From DASSTJ01 sp035707965 (GTDB lineage Bacteria > Actinomycetota > Actinomycetes > Actinomycetales > Angustibacteraceae): a DNA stretch of 64,000 nt. Location: NCBI GenBank assembly GCA_035707965.1, contig DASSTJ010000183.1, positions 10,444 to 74,443 of the forward strand, given 5' to 3'. This document shows positions 43,181 to 51,281 of the stretch, one piece after another. The notes under the pieces were generated by a model, which had not been told where the DNA came from, made no database searches, and was given only the letters and a program-made list of their open reading frames with translations. Both the position numbers and the translations under genes were made by a program. The first letter of the stretch is position 1, and each line of letters starts with the position of its first letter.

Positions 43181-44425
43181 TCACGTGACCGTGGCGCGGG
43201 TGGCGTAGCGCTCGTCCACGTACTCCTCGGCGTCCAGCACCTGGCGCAGCTGCTCGGCGCTCGCCAGCACGTCGGCGTGCGTGAGGTAGAGGGGTGCGAA
43301 CCCGAGGCGGACGACGTCCGGCACCCGGAAGTCACCGACGACCCCGCGGGCGATGAGCGCCTGCACGACGCCGTAGGCCTGCTCGTGCCGGACGGCCACC
43401 TGCGAACCGCGTCGGGCCTCCTCGCGCGGCGTGACCACCTCGACGTCCGGGCAGAGGGCGTCCAGGCACTCGAGGAAGAAGCCCGTCAGCGACAGCGAGC
43501 GGTCGCGCACCTGCTGCATGGTGAGCCCGTCGTACGCGGTCAGCGCGGACTCCAGCGCCAGCACCGAGAGCAGCGGGGGAGTGCCGACCCGCGCCTTGCC
43601 GATGCCCGCGACGGCCTCGAAGCTCCCCTCCATGGCGAACGGGCGAGCGTGGCCGTGCCAGCCGGTCAGCGGCTGGTCGAAGGCGTCGAGGTGGCGGGCC
43701 GCGACGTAGATGAACGCGGGGGCGCCCGGCCCACCGTTGAGGTACTTGTAGCCGCAGCCCACGGCCAGGTCGACCTCGCACTCGTCGAGACGCACGTCGA
43801 CGGCGCCGGCCGAGTGGCAGAGGTCCCACAGCACCAGGGCGCCGGCGTCGTGTGCGGACGACGTGACGCCGGCCATGTCCCAGAGGTCGCCGGAGCGGTA
43901 GTCGACGTGCGACAAGGACACCAGCGCGACGTCGTCCCCGCGCTCGGCCAGCACCGCCGGCACCTCCGGTGGCCGCGCGTGCACGATCTCGAGCCCCATG
44001 AGCCGTGCCGCGCCCTCGAGCACGTACTGGTCGGTGGGGAAGACGCCGGGGTCGCTGACGACGAGGTGTCGGCCCGGCCGCAGGCGAGCGGCCGCGACGT
44101 AGCACTTGAAGAGGTTGACGGACGTCGAGTCGCTGACCAGCACCTGACCGGGAGCCGCCCCGACCAGACGGGCGACGGCCTCGCCGACCCGCTCCTGGGC
44201 ACCCCACCAGCCGTGCTCGTTCCACGACGCGATGAGGTCGCGTCCCCACTGCTCGCGCACGGCGCGCTGCACGTCGTCCGGCACGCAGCGCGGCAGGGCA
44301 CCGAGCGAGTTGCCGTCGAGGTAGATGACCCCGTCCGGAAGCTCGAAACGGTCGCGAACGTGGGCGAGCGGGTCGGCCTCGTCGAGCGCGCGAGCGCGCT
44401 CTCGCAGGGTCTCAGGAGTGCTCAT
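43181..44425 (-). CDS. kynU: kynureninase
   Basis: 414-residue fold-type I PLP enzyme that cleaves kynurenine to anthranilate and alanine. Features: YLDGNSLGALP at the start, the Trp-rich WNEHGWWGAQERVG, phosphate-binding SDSTSVNLFK, Asp and His contacts in LWDLCHSAGA, and PLP Lys K227 in GCGYKYLNGGPGAPAF. No kynA or kynB gene is nearby, so the full catabolic route must lie elsewhere if present. It sits between pdxS and pdxT on the other strand. Confidence 0.93.
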   Translation of the reverse strand: MSTPETLRERARALDEADPLAHVRDRFELPDGVIYLDGNSLGALPRCVPDDVQRAVREQWGRDLIASWNEHGWWGAQERVGEAVARLVGAAPGQVLVSDSTSVNLFKCYVAAARLRPGRHLVVSDPGVFPTDQYVLEGAARLMGLEIVHARPPEVPAVLAERGDDVALVSLSHVDYRSGDLWDMAGVTSSAHDAGALVLWDLCHSAGAVDVRLDECEVDLAVGCGYKYLNGGPGAPAFIYVAARHLDAFDQPLTGWHGHARPFAMEGSFEAVAGIGKARVGTPPLLSVLALESALTAYDGLTMQQVRDRSLSLTGFFLECLDALCPDVEVVTPREEARRGSQVAVRHEQAYGVVQALIARGVVGDFRVPDVVRLGFAPLYLTHADVLASAEQLRQVLDAEEYVDERYATRATVT

Positions 44426-44461
44426 GCCCCGAATGTATCCGGTGTTCCCTCTATGACGTCA
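44426..44461 (-). promoter_or_regulatory. kynU promoter with a TGACGTCA palindrome at -35
   Basis: Reading leftwards, TACATT (44437-44432) lies 6 nt before the kynU ATG, giving a leaderless start. The 8-bp palindrome TGACGTCA at 44454-44461 covers the expected -35 region and could be an operator. Confidence 0.5.
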
Positions 44462-44536
44462 GAGTAACGACCGTCACAGGAACAGCACATCGGCTGACGT
44501 GGCTCTCGACCACCCTCCGTTGTCGGTGCTGGGGGC

Positions 44537-44549
44537 TAGCGTCCCGACC
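44537..44549 (+). promoter_or_regulatory. leaderless -10 box for the VOC-family gene
   Basis: TAGCGT at 44537-44542, 7 nt, then ATG at 44550. Confidence 0.55.
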
Positions 44550-44957
44550 ATGGACATGAAGCTCGAGCTGGTGCTGGTGCCCGTGACCGACGTCGACCGG
44601 GCGAAGACCTTCTACGTCGACCAGGTCGGTTTCGTCGCCGACCACGACCAGACGGTGAGCGACGAGATCCGCTTCGTGCAGCTGACACCACCGGGGTCGG
44701 CCTGCTCGATCGCGATCGGCAAGGGCCTCACCGGCATGGTGCCCGGTTCGCTGGACAACCTGCAGGTCGTCATCGCCGACGCCGACGCGGCGCACGCCGA
44801 GCTGGCGGGTCGCGGAGTGGACGTGAGCGACGTGGACGACCAGCCGTGGGGGCGGTTCGTGCGCTTCGCGGACCCCGACGGCAACCGCTGGACGCTGCAG
44901 CAGCTGCCCGCCTGGTCGAAGGGCGCTGGTGGGTCGGGGCAGAACCCGAACGCCTAG
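44550..44957 (+). CDS. VOC/glyoxalase-like superfamily protein
   Basis: 135 residues. Paired beta-alpha-beta-beta-beta modules: LELVLVPVTDVDRAKTFYVDQVGF at the start and the ending VRFADPDGNRWTLQQLP, with the late Asp/Asn typical of extradiol dioxygenase-like and fosfomycin-resistance-like VOC proteins. Metal ligands are not clear, so function is open. ATG 44550 is preferred over the ATG at 44499 because of the -10 box and the conserved start of the fold. A GGCCAG...CTGGCC hairpin (44969-44984) follows the stop. Confidence 0.8.
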   Translation: MDMKLELVLVPVTDVDRAKTFYVDQVGFVADHDQTVSDEIRFVQLTPPGSACSIAIGKGLTGMVPGSLDNLQVVIADADAAHAELAGRGVDVSDVDDQPWGRFVRFADPDGNRWTLQQLPAWSKGAGGSGQNPNA

Positions 44958-44968
44958 CGCGACCGGCA

Positions 44969-44984
44969 GGCCAGCGGCCTGGCC
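44969..44984 (+). terminator. short hairpin after the VOC gene
   Basis: GGCCAG, a 4-nt loop and CTGGCC, 12 bp after the TAG stop codon and upstream of the pdxT promoter. Confidence 0.4.
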
Positions 44985-45000
44985 GGGTTCAGCGTCGCCG

Positions 45001-45014
45001 TACGCTGGAGTCTC
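45001..45014 (+). promoter_or_regulatory. -10 box for pdxT
   Basis: TACGCT at 45001-45006, 8 nt containing GGAG, then GTG at 45015. pdxT therefore has its own promoter and does not depend on pdxS. Confidence 0.5.
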
Positions 45015-45629
45015 GTGAGCGGATCCTCGACCCCCCTGATCGGTGTGCTCGCCCTGCAGGGCGACGTGCGTGAGCACCTGGTGGCCCTCGCGGCGTGCGG
45101 TGCGCACGCCCGTCCGGTGCGCCGGCCGGAGGAGCTGGACGGCCTGGACGGCATCATCTTCCCCGGTGGCGAGTCCACGACGATCGACAAGCTCTCGCGC
45201 AGCTTCGGGGTGCGCGAGCCGCTCGTGAAGGCCCTGCACGACGGGTTGCCGGCGTACGGCTCGTGTGCCGGGATGATCCTGCTGGCCGAGCGGGTGCTCG
45301 ACGGCCAGCCCGACCAGCAGACCTTCGGTGGCCTCGACATCACGGTGCGACGCAACGCCTTCGGTCGGCAGGTGCACTCGTTCGAGGGCGAGGTCGACGT
45401 CCGCGGCGTCGAGGGCGGACCCATGCACGCCGTGTTCATCCGAGCGCCGTGGGTCGAGGACGCCGGCCCCGACGTCGAGGTTCTCGCGCGGGTCGAGGGC
45501 GGCGAGGCCGACGGTAGGATCGTCGCGGTTCGTCAGGGCTCGAAGCTGGCGACGTCCTTCCACCCTGAGGTGACCGACGACGCGCGCGTGCACGAGCTCT
45601 TCGTGTCGATGGTGAGGGAGCGTTCATGA
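45015..45629 (+). CDS. pdxT: pyridoxal 5'-phosphate synthase glutaminase subunit PdxT
   Basis: 204-residue class I amidotransferase giving ammonia to PdxS. Nucleophile C84 in YGSCAGMIL, and the His-Glu pair H183/E185 in SFHPEVTDD. The FPGGESTT motif (49-55) is characteristic of PdxT. The stop overlaps the yebC ATG (ATGA). Confidence 0.96.
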   Translation: MSGSSTPLIGVLALQGDVREHLVALAACGAHARPVRRPEELDGLDGIIFPGGESTTIDKLSRSFGVREPLVKALHDGLPAYGSCAGMILLAERVLDGQPDQQTFGGLDITVRRNAFGRQVHSFEGEVDVRGVEGGPMHAVFIRAPWVEDAGPDVEVLARVEGGEADGRIVAVRQGSKLATSFHPEVTDDARVHELFVSMVRERS

Positions 45630-46390
45630 GCGGCCACTCCAAGTGGGCGACCACGAAGCACAAGAAGGCCGTGATCGACGCCAAGCGGGGCAAGCTCTTC
45701 GCGAAGCTGATCAAGAACATCGAGGTCGCGGCGCGCACCGGCGGTGGCGACCCCGCCGGCAACCCCACGCTCTACGACGCCATCCAGAAGGCGAAGAAGA
45801 CATCGGTCCCGAACGACAACATCGACCGCGCCGTCAAGCGGGGGTCCGGCGCGGAGGCCGGCGGGGCCGACTGGCAGACGATCATGTACGAGGGCTACGG
45901 CCCGGGTGGCGTGGCGTTCCTGGTCGAGTGCCTCACCGACAACAAGAACCGTGCCGCCATGGAGGTCCGGACGGCGCTGACCCGGGCCGGTGGCAGCCTC
46001 GCCGATCCCGGCAGCGTGTCCTACCTCTTCACGCGCAAGGGTGTCGTGCTGCTCGACAAGACCCAGGACGGCCGCGAGCTCAGCGAGGACGACGTCCTGA
46101 CGGCCGTGCTCGACGCCGGCGCCGAGGAGGTCAACGACAACGGCGACACGTGGGAGGTCGTGAGCGACCCCAGCGACCTGGTCGCCGTGCGCACTGCCCT
46201 GCAGGGGGCAGGCATCGACTACGACTCGGCCGAGGCGCAGTTCGTGCCCAGCACGCAGATCGAGCTCGACGCCGAGGGCGCCAAGAAGATCTTCCGACTC
46301 ATCGACGCGCTCGAGGACAGCGACGACGTCCAGAACGTCTACGCCAACTACGACGTCAGCGACGAGGTCATGGAGCTCGTCGACGCCTGA
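45626..46390 (+). CDS. YebC/PmpR-family transcriptional regulator or translation factor
   Basis: 254 residues. Family start SGHSKWATTKHKKAVIDAKRGKLFAKLIKNIE, then PNDNIDRAVKRG, YEGYGPGGVAFLVECLTDNKNRAA and the acidic C-terminus. YebC proteins were described as regulators and more recently as factors that rescue ribosomes on difficult proline stretches. The pdxT-yebC-ruvC order is conserved in actinobacteria. Confidence 0.95.
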   Translation: MSGHSKWATTKHKKAVIDAKRGKLFAKLIKNIEVAARTGGGDPAGNPTLYDAIQKAKKTSVPNDNIDRAVKRGSGAEAGGADWQTIMYEGYGPGGVAFLVECLTDNKNRAAMEVRTALTRAGGSLADPGSVSYLFTRKGVVLLDKTQDGRELSEDDVLTAVLDAGAEEVNDNGDTWEVVSDPSDLVAVRTALQGAGIDYDSAEAQFVPSTQIELDAEGAKKIFRLIDALEDSDDVQNVYANYDVSDEVMELVDA

Positions 46391-46456
46391 ACGCTGGCAC
46401 CGTGGTGGCAGCCGGCCGCCCCGGCGTGCCTGACCCGGGGACGGCGGTGCGCTGTG

Positions 46457-46480
46457 TACGGTCGTCCCGAACAGGTGTTC
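46457..46480 (+). promoter_or_regulatory. ruvCAB promoter with LexA/SOS box
   Basis: TACGGT (46457-46462) is a -10 box, and GAAC-AGGT-GTTC (46469-46480) is a perfect core of the actinobacterial/Bacillus-type LexA site, placed over the expected transcription start. A LexA dimer bound here would block initiation, giving DNA-damage induction of the resolvasome genes. Confidence 0.8.
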
Positions 46481-46528
46481 GGACGCGGGCTCTGCCCGCC
46501 GTGCGTGACGGTGACGGAAGGTGACAGG

Positions 46529-47080
46529 GTGCGGGTGCTCGGCGTCGACCCCGGTCTGACGAGGTGCGGCGTCGGTGTCGTCGACGGTGTCCCGGGCCGA
46601 CCGCTGCGGCTCGTGGACGTCGGGGTGGTGCGCACGCCGTCGACCATGCCGGTCGCCCAGCGGCTGGTGACGATCGAGCACGAGCTCGAGCGGTGGCTCG
46701 ATCAGGCGCAGCCCGATGCGGTCGCTGTCGAGCGGGTCTTCAGCCAGCACAACGTCCGCACCGTCATGGGCACCGCCCAGGCTTCGGCGGTCGCCATGCT
46801 TGTCGCCGCCCGGCGCGGCCTGCCCGTGGCGCTGCACACGCCCAGCGAGGTCAAGGCGGCCGTCAGCGGCAGCGGTAGAGCCGACAAGGCCCAGGTCGCG
46901 CTGATGGTGACGCGGCTGCTGCGGCTCGAGACGGCGCCGAAGCCCGCCGACGCGAGCGACGCGCTCGCCCTCGCCATCTGCCACGTGTGGCGCGGGGGAG
47001 CGACGTCCCGGCTCGAGGCAGCGGTCTGTGCGCAGCGCGAGGCCGTGGCGTCGCGGGCGAAGGCGGGAGCGGTCCGATGA
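46529..47080 (+). CDS. ruvC: crossover junction endodeoxyribonuclease RuvC
   Basis: 183 residues from GTG at 46529, which has GGAAGG at a 7-nt spacing; GTGs further upstream lack a site. Acidic active-site residues: D7 (VDPGLTRCG), E68 (VERVF), D141 and D144 (DASDALALA). It resolves Holliday junctions together with RuvAB. The stop overlaps the ruvA ATG (ATGA). Confidence 0.95.
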   Translation: MRVLGVDPGLTRCGVGVVDGVPGRPLRLVDVGVVRTPSTMPVAQRLVTIEHELERWLDQAQPDAVAVERVFSQHNVRTVMGTAQASAVAMLVAARRGLPVALHTPSEVKAAVSGSGRADKAQVALMVTRLLRLETAPKPADASDALALAICHVWRGGATSRLEAAVCAQREAVASRAKAGAVR

Positions 47081-47679
47081 TCGCGTCGTTGCATGGCACG
47101 GTCACCACCGTGCGACTCGACGCGGCGGTCGTCGAGGTGGGCGGCGTCGGGATCCTGGTGCACGCGACGCCGCGCACGTTGGCCACGTTGGCCGTGGGGC
47201 GGAAGGCGCACCTGTCGACGACGCTCGTCGTGCGTGAGGACTCCCTGACGCTGTTCGGCTTCGCGGACGACGTCGAGCGGGCGACCTTCGAGACCGTGCA
47301 GACGGTGTCCGGCATCGGCCCGCGCCTCGCGCTGAGCATGCTGGCGGTGCACGACCCGGAGTCCTTGCGGCGTGCGGTAGCCACCGACGACCTGACGGCG
47401 CTGCGCAAGGTACCCGGGGTGGGGCTCAAGGGCGCTCAACGGCTGGCCCTGGAGCTCAAGGGCAAGCTGGGGGCACCGACGACCGCCGGTACGACGGCGT
47501 CCGAGGCCGTGGAGCCCGACGACGCCTGGCGAGCGCAGGTGCAGCAGGCCCTGGTCGGCCTGGGCTGGGCGGCCAAGGCGGCCGACGACGCCCTCGACAA
47601 GGTGGGGCCGCAGCCCGGGCAGCCGGTCGACGTGCCCGCGATCCTGCGGGCGGCCCTGCAGCGGTTGGGACGGACGTGA
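47077..47679 (+). CDS. ruvA: Holliday junction branch migration protein RuvA
   Basis: 200 residues: N-terminal OB fold (MIASLHGTVT), helix-hairpin-helix motifs SGIGPRLALSML and PGVGLKGAQRLALELK, and a C-terminal domain binding RuvB (WRAQVQQALVGLGW). It is translationally coupled on both sides through 4-bp overlaps. Confidence 0.95.
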   Translation: MIASLHGTVTTVRLDAAVVEVGGVGILVHATPRTLATLAVGRKAHLSTTLVVREDSLTLFGFADDVERATFETVQTVSGIGPRLALSMLAVHDPESLRRAVATDDLTALRKVPGVGLKGAQRLALELKGKLGAPTTAGTTASEAVEPDDAWRAQVQQALVGLGWAAKAADDALDKVGPQPGQPVDVPAILRAALQRLGRT

Positions 47680-48827
47680 GCGACGTGACGGACGACGGCT
47701 CCTACGACGCGACGGCACGGGTCGTGACGACAGAGGCCGACCTCGACGAGCGGGCGGCCGAGAGCGCGCTCCGCCCCACGCGGCTCGCCGAGCTCGTCGG
47801 CCAGCAGCGGGTGCGCGACCAGCTCGAGCTGGTGCTGACGGCGGCCTCGCGTCGGCAGACCGCGCCTGACCACATCCTCCTGTCCGGCCCGCCGGGACTG
47901 GGCAAGACGACCCTCGCGCTGATCGTCGGCGCGGAGATGAAGGCCCCGGTACGGGTCACCAGCGGCCCGGCCATCCAGCACGCCGGCGACCTCGCCGCGA
48001 TCCTGTCGTCGCTGACCGAGGGCGAGGTGCTCTTCCTCGACGAGATCCACCGGATGTCGCGTCCGGCGGAGGAGATGCTCTACCTGGCCATGGAGGACTT
48101 CCGCGTCGACGTCGTCGTCGGCAAGGGCCCCGGCGCGACCGCCATCCCCCTCGAGCTGCCCCGGTTCACGCTCGTCGGGGCGACCACCCGGTCGGGCCTG
48201 CTGCCGGCGCCGCTGCGGGATCGATTCGGCTTCACGGGGCACCTGGACTTCTACAGCACGCCCGAGCTGGAGCAGCTGCTGCGCCGGTCGGCGGGTCTGC
48301 TGGCCATCGACCTCGACGACGACGCCGCCAAGGAGATCGCCGGCCGCTCGCGTGGCACGCCGCGCATCGCGAACCGGCTGCTGCGGCGGGTGCGCGACTG
48401 GGCGCAGGTGCACGGGGGCGGCACGATCGACCAGCACGCGGCACACGAGGCGCTCCGCCTCTACGACGTCGACGAGCGGGGGCTCGACCGGCTCGACCGA
48501 GCCGTGCTCGAGGCCCTCTGCCGTCGCTTCGCCGGGGGCCCGGTGGGGCTCGCCACGCTCGCGGTGGCGGTCGGGGAGGAGACCGAGACCGTCGAGACCG
48601 TGGTCGAGCCGTTCCTGGTGCGCGAGGGACTGCTGGTACGGACGCCGCGCGGCCGGGCCGGGACGCCTGCGGCCTGGGCGCACGTCGGTCTGACCCCGCC
48701 GGCCGGTGCCGGCACCGGGGGGCAGCTGGACCTGCTGACCGCGACCTCGTCCGGTGCTGACGACGAGTCGCAGACCGACCTGTCGGAGGGTGAGCCCCGC
48801 ACCGCGGGGGGTGGCCGGTTCGGGTGA
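47676..48827 (+). CDS. ruvB: Holliday junction helicase RuvB
   Basis: 383-residue AAA+ motor. Walker A GPPGLGKTT (71-79), Walker B LFLDEIHR, arginine-finger region TTRSGLLPAPLRDRFGF, and a winged-helix C-terminus (ETVVEPFLVREGLLVRTPRGR). The last 50 residues are an unconserved Gly/Ser/Asp-rich tail. The start GTG overlaps the ruvA stop. Confidence 0.96.
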   Translation: MSDVTDDGSYDATARVVTTEADLDERAAESALRPTRLAELVGQQRVRDQLELVLTAASRRQTAPDHILLSGPPGLGKTTLALIVGAEMKAPVRVTSGPAIQHAGDLAAILSSLTEGEVLFLDEIHRMSRPAEEMLYLAMEDFRVDVVVGKGPGATAIPLELPRFTLVGATTRSGLLPAPLRDRFGFTGHLDFYSTPELEQLLRRSAGLLAIDLDDDAAKEIAGRSRGTPRIANRLLRRVRDWAQVHGGGTIDQHAAHEALRLYDVDERGLDRLDRAVLEALCRRFAGGPVGLATLAVAVGEETETVETVVEPFLVREGLLVRTPRGRAGTPAAWAHVGLTPPAGAGTGGQLDLLTATSSGADDESQTDLSEGEPRTAGGGRFG

Positions 48828-48842
48828 CGCCGAACGGGTGCT

Positions 48843-48871
48843 TTGGTCCTGGGGGGTGGAGCACCTACACT
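48843..48871 (+). promoter_or_regulatory. promoter of the yajC-secDF-apt operon
   Basis: TTGGTC (48843-48848), 17-bp spacer, TACACT (48866-48871): the best -35/-10 pair in the window. It starts 16 bp after the ruvB stop and leaves a leader of about 180 nt before yajC. Confidence 0.6.
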
Positions 48872-49058
48872 CGCTCGGTGGCCCGTCGTCGCGCGAGCCG
48901 AGGTCGGTGGCGCACGTCGCCGGCCGCCGCACGCGCGAACGGTGCTCGCAGCTGCGCCGGCCTCTCGCGGTGACGACTCGGCTGTGCTGACTGCCGCCCG
49001 CGCCGCGGGCATCATCTGGCACCAGACCGGCGGACGCCGGACGAAGGGGAGCGCACGC

Positions 49059-49442
49059 GTGGAAGGCCTGCTACTGCCGATCCTGCTGGTGCTGTTCGTC
49101 GTGCTGATGTTCAACTCCCAGCGCAAGCGGCAACGCGCGTTCAGCCAGATGCAGTCGAGCCTCCAGGTGGGGCAGGACGTCGTGACCACCGCCGGCCTCC
49201 ACGGCACGATCGTGGAGATCGACGACGACGTGGTCGTGCTCGAGACGTCGCCCGGGCAGACGATGACGTGGGACCGCCGCGCCATCGGCCGGGTGCTCGA
49301 CACGCCGGTGCTGGGCGACGACCTCGACGGCGAGCTGGACGACGACGAGCTCGACGAGGCGGACGTCGGTGACGGGGTCGACCCCACCGACGACACGGGT
49401 GTGGACCTGGACAAGTCCCGCCCACCGACCGACGAGAAGTGA
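49059..49442 (+). CDS. yajC: preprotein translocase subunit YajC
   Basis: 127 residues: one N-terminal membrane helix (LLLPILLVLFVVLMF), then the family core QRKRQRAFSQMQSSLQVGQDVVTTAGLHGTIVEIDDD, and an acidic tail. Part of the holotranslocon with SecDF. GTG 49059 has GGGGAG upstream. Confidence 0.93.
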   Translation: MEGLLLPILLVLFVVLMFNSQRKRQRAFSQMQSSLQVGQDVVTTAGLHGTIVEIDDDVVVLETSPGQTMTWDRRAIGRVLDTPVLGDDLDGELDDDELDEADVGDGVDPTDDTGVDLDKSRPPTDEK

Positions 49443-49451
49443 GCTCCTGAC

Positions 49452-51281
49452 GTGGCACGTACCGGTTCCAAGCGTTCGACGACGCGGTCGCACGTCACCA
49501 GGCCCCTGCTGGGGCTGGTCGCCCTGGTCGTCGTGATCTACGCGATCATCGGCGCCGGCGTGCAGCTCGGCACGGGCAAGCACTGGACGCCCCAGCTCGG
49601 CCTCGACCTCGAGGGCGGCACGCAGATCGTGCTCACGCCCGTCATCGAGGGGGGCCAGAAGGTCACGTCGCAGACCTTGGCGCAGGCGGTCGACATCATC
49701 CGCGCCCGCATCGACGGCAGCGGCGTCGGCGAGGCCGAGGTCACCACCGAGGGTGGCCAGAACGTCGTCGTCGCGGTCCCCGGCACGATGACGCAGCGAC
49801 AGCGTGACCTGATCAAGCAGTCGTCGCAGCTGCGCTTCCGGGCCGTGCTCGAGGAGGCTGCGGCCACGCCTGCTGCGGTGCCGTCGACGGCCCCCACGGG
49901 CGGCTCCACGCCGTCCGGCGCGGCGACGTCGGGCGCGACGCCCACGACCGGCGCCTCCGCGACGGCCAACCCGTCGTCCACCACCAGCTCGTCGCAGCGA
50001 GGGCTTCCCCAGGCGCTGGTCAAGGGGTCGACGACCACCCCGACGACGTCGCCCACCGGCTCGTCGACGCCGACCTCGGGCGCGACACCCTCGGGCACGC
50101 CGAGCAACGGCAGCGACCCGGCCTGGGTGACCCCCGAGCTGCAGCAGAAGTTCGCGCAGCTCGACTGCACCGACACCACGGCGCTGCAGGGTGGCACCGA
50201 CGACCCCAACAAGCCGCTGGTGACGTGCTCGGACGACGGGTCCGTGAAGTACATCCTCGGGCCCGTGGAGGTCTCGGGGGCCGACATCAAGGACTCCACT
50301 GCCGGGCTGCAGGCCCTGCCGGGCGGCGGCACCTCGACCGAGTGGGCCATCAACCTGACGTTCGACGGCACCGGCACGAAGGCTTTCCGCGACGTCACGA
50401 CTCGCCTCGTGAGCCTCCCGCAGCCGCGCAACCAGTTCGGCATCGTGCTCGACGGCCTGGTCCTGTCGGCTCCGCGCGCCGAGTCGGTCATCGCCGACGG
50501 CCGGGCCGAGATCACGGGCAACTTCACGCAGCAGAGCGCTCAGGCCCTGGCGAACCAGCTGAAGTACGGGGCGCTGCCGATCTCCTTCCACGTGCAGACC
50601 GAGGAGCAGATCAGCCCGTTGCTCGGCGCCGAGCAGCTCCAGCGTGGTCTGCTCGCCGGCCTGATCGGCCTGGCGCTCGTCGTCATCTACTCGTTCGTCC
50701 AGTACCGCGCGCTGGGCATGGTCACCGTGGCGTCCCTGGGCGTGGCGGCGATCCTCACCTACGGCGCGATCGTCCTGCTCGGTCAGGTGCAGGGCTTCCG
50801 GCTCAGCCTCGCCGGCGTCACCGGTGTCATCGTGTCGATCGGCATCACCGCTGACTCGTTCATCGTGTACTTCGAACGCGTGCGCGACGAGGTCCGCGAC
50901 GGGCGCACCCTGCGAGCCGCCGTGGAGACGGGCTGGAAGCGCGCGAAGCGCACCATCCTCGCGGCCGACAGCATCAACTTCCTCGCCGCTGTGGTGCTGT
51001 ACATCCTCGCGGCCGGCGGGGTCCGCGGCTTCGCGTACACCCTCGGCCTGACGACCATCATCGACGTCGTGGTGGTCTTCCTGTTCACCCACCCGACACT
51101 GACGCGTCTGGCGTCCACCACGTTCTTCGGTGAGGGCCACCGGTTCTCCGGCCTCGATCCCGAACGGCTCGGAGCGGGCATCAAACCCGTGCTCGGAGTG
51201 AAGGCGAACCTGGGCGGCGGCACCATCGCCTCGCGGCGTGCTGCCGCTGCGGCCGCGACCTCGACCTCGAAGGAGAGCTGA
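49452..51281 (+). CDS. secD: protein translocase subunit SecD
   Basis: 609 residues. TM1 lies at about 17-38, the P1 region begins with GLDLEGGTQIVL, and five C-terminal spans start near LLAGLIGLALVVIYSFVQYRALGM. SecDF uses the proton gradient to help pull proteins out. Between about 138 and 223 there is a Thr/Ser/Pro/Gly/Ala linker of repeats such as TPTTSPTGSSTPTSGATPSG, extending the first external domain. Such linkers occur in other actinobacterial SecD proteins. Secreted-side exposure is expected. Confidence 0.94.
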   Translation: MARTGSKRSTTRSHVTRPLLGLVALVVVIYAIIGAGVQLGTGKHWTPQLGLDLEGGTQIVLTPVIEGGQKVTSQTLAQAVDIIRARIDGSGVGEAEVTTEGGQNVVVAVPGTMTQRQRDLIKQSSQLRFRAVLEEAAATPAAVPSTAPTGGSTPSGAATSGATPTTGASATANPSSTTSSSQRGLPQALVKGSTTTPTTSPTGSSTPTSGATPSGTPSNGSDPAWVTPELQQKFAQLDCTDTTALQGGTDDPNKPLVTCSDDGSVKYILGPVEVSGADIKDSTAGLQALPGGGTSTEWAINLTFDGTGTKAFRDVTTRLVSLPQPRNQFGIVLDGLVLSAPRAESVIADGRAEITGNFTQQSAQALANQLKYGALPISFHVQTEEQISPLLGAEQLQRGLLAGLIGLALVVIYSFVQYRALGMVTVASLGVAAILTYGAIVLLGQVQGFRLSLAGVTGVIVSIGITADSFIVYFERVRDEVRDGRTLRAAVETGWKRAKRTILAADSINFLAAVVLYILAAGGVRGFAYTLGLTTIIDVVVVFLFTHPTLTRLASTTFFGEGHRFSGLDPERLGAGIKPVLGVKANLGGGTIASRRAAAAAATSTSKES

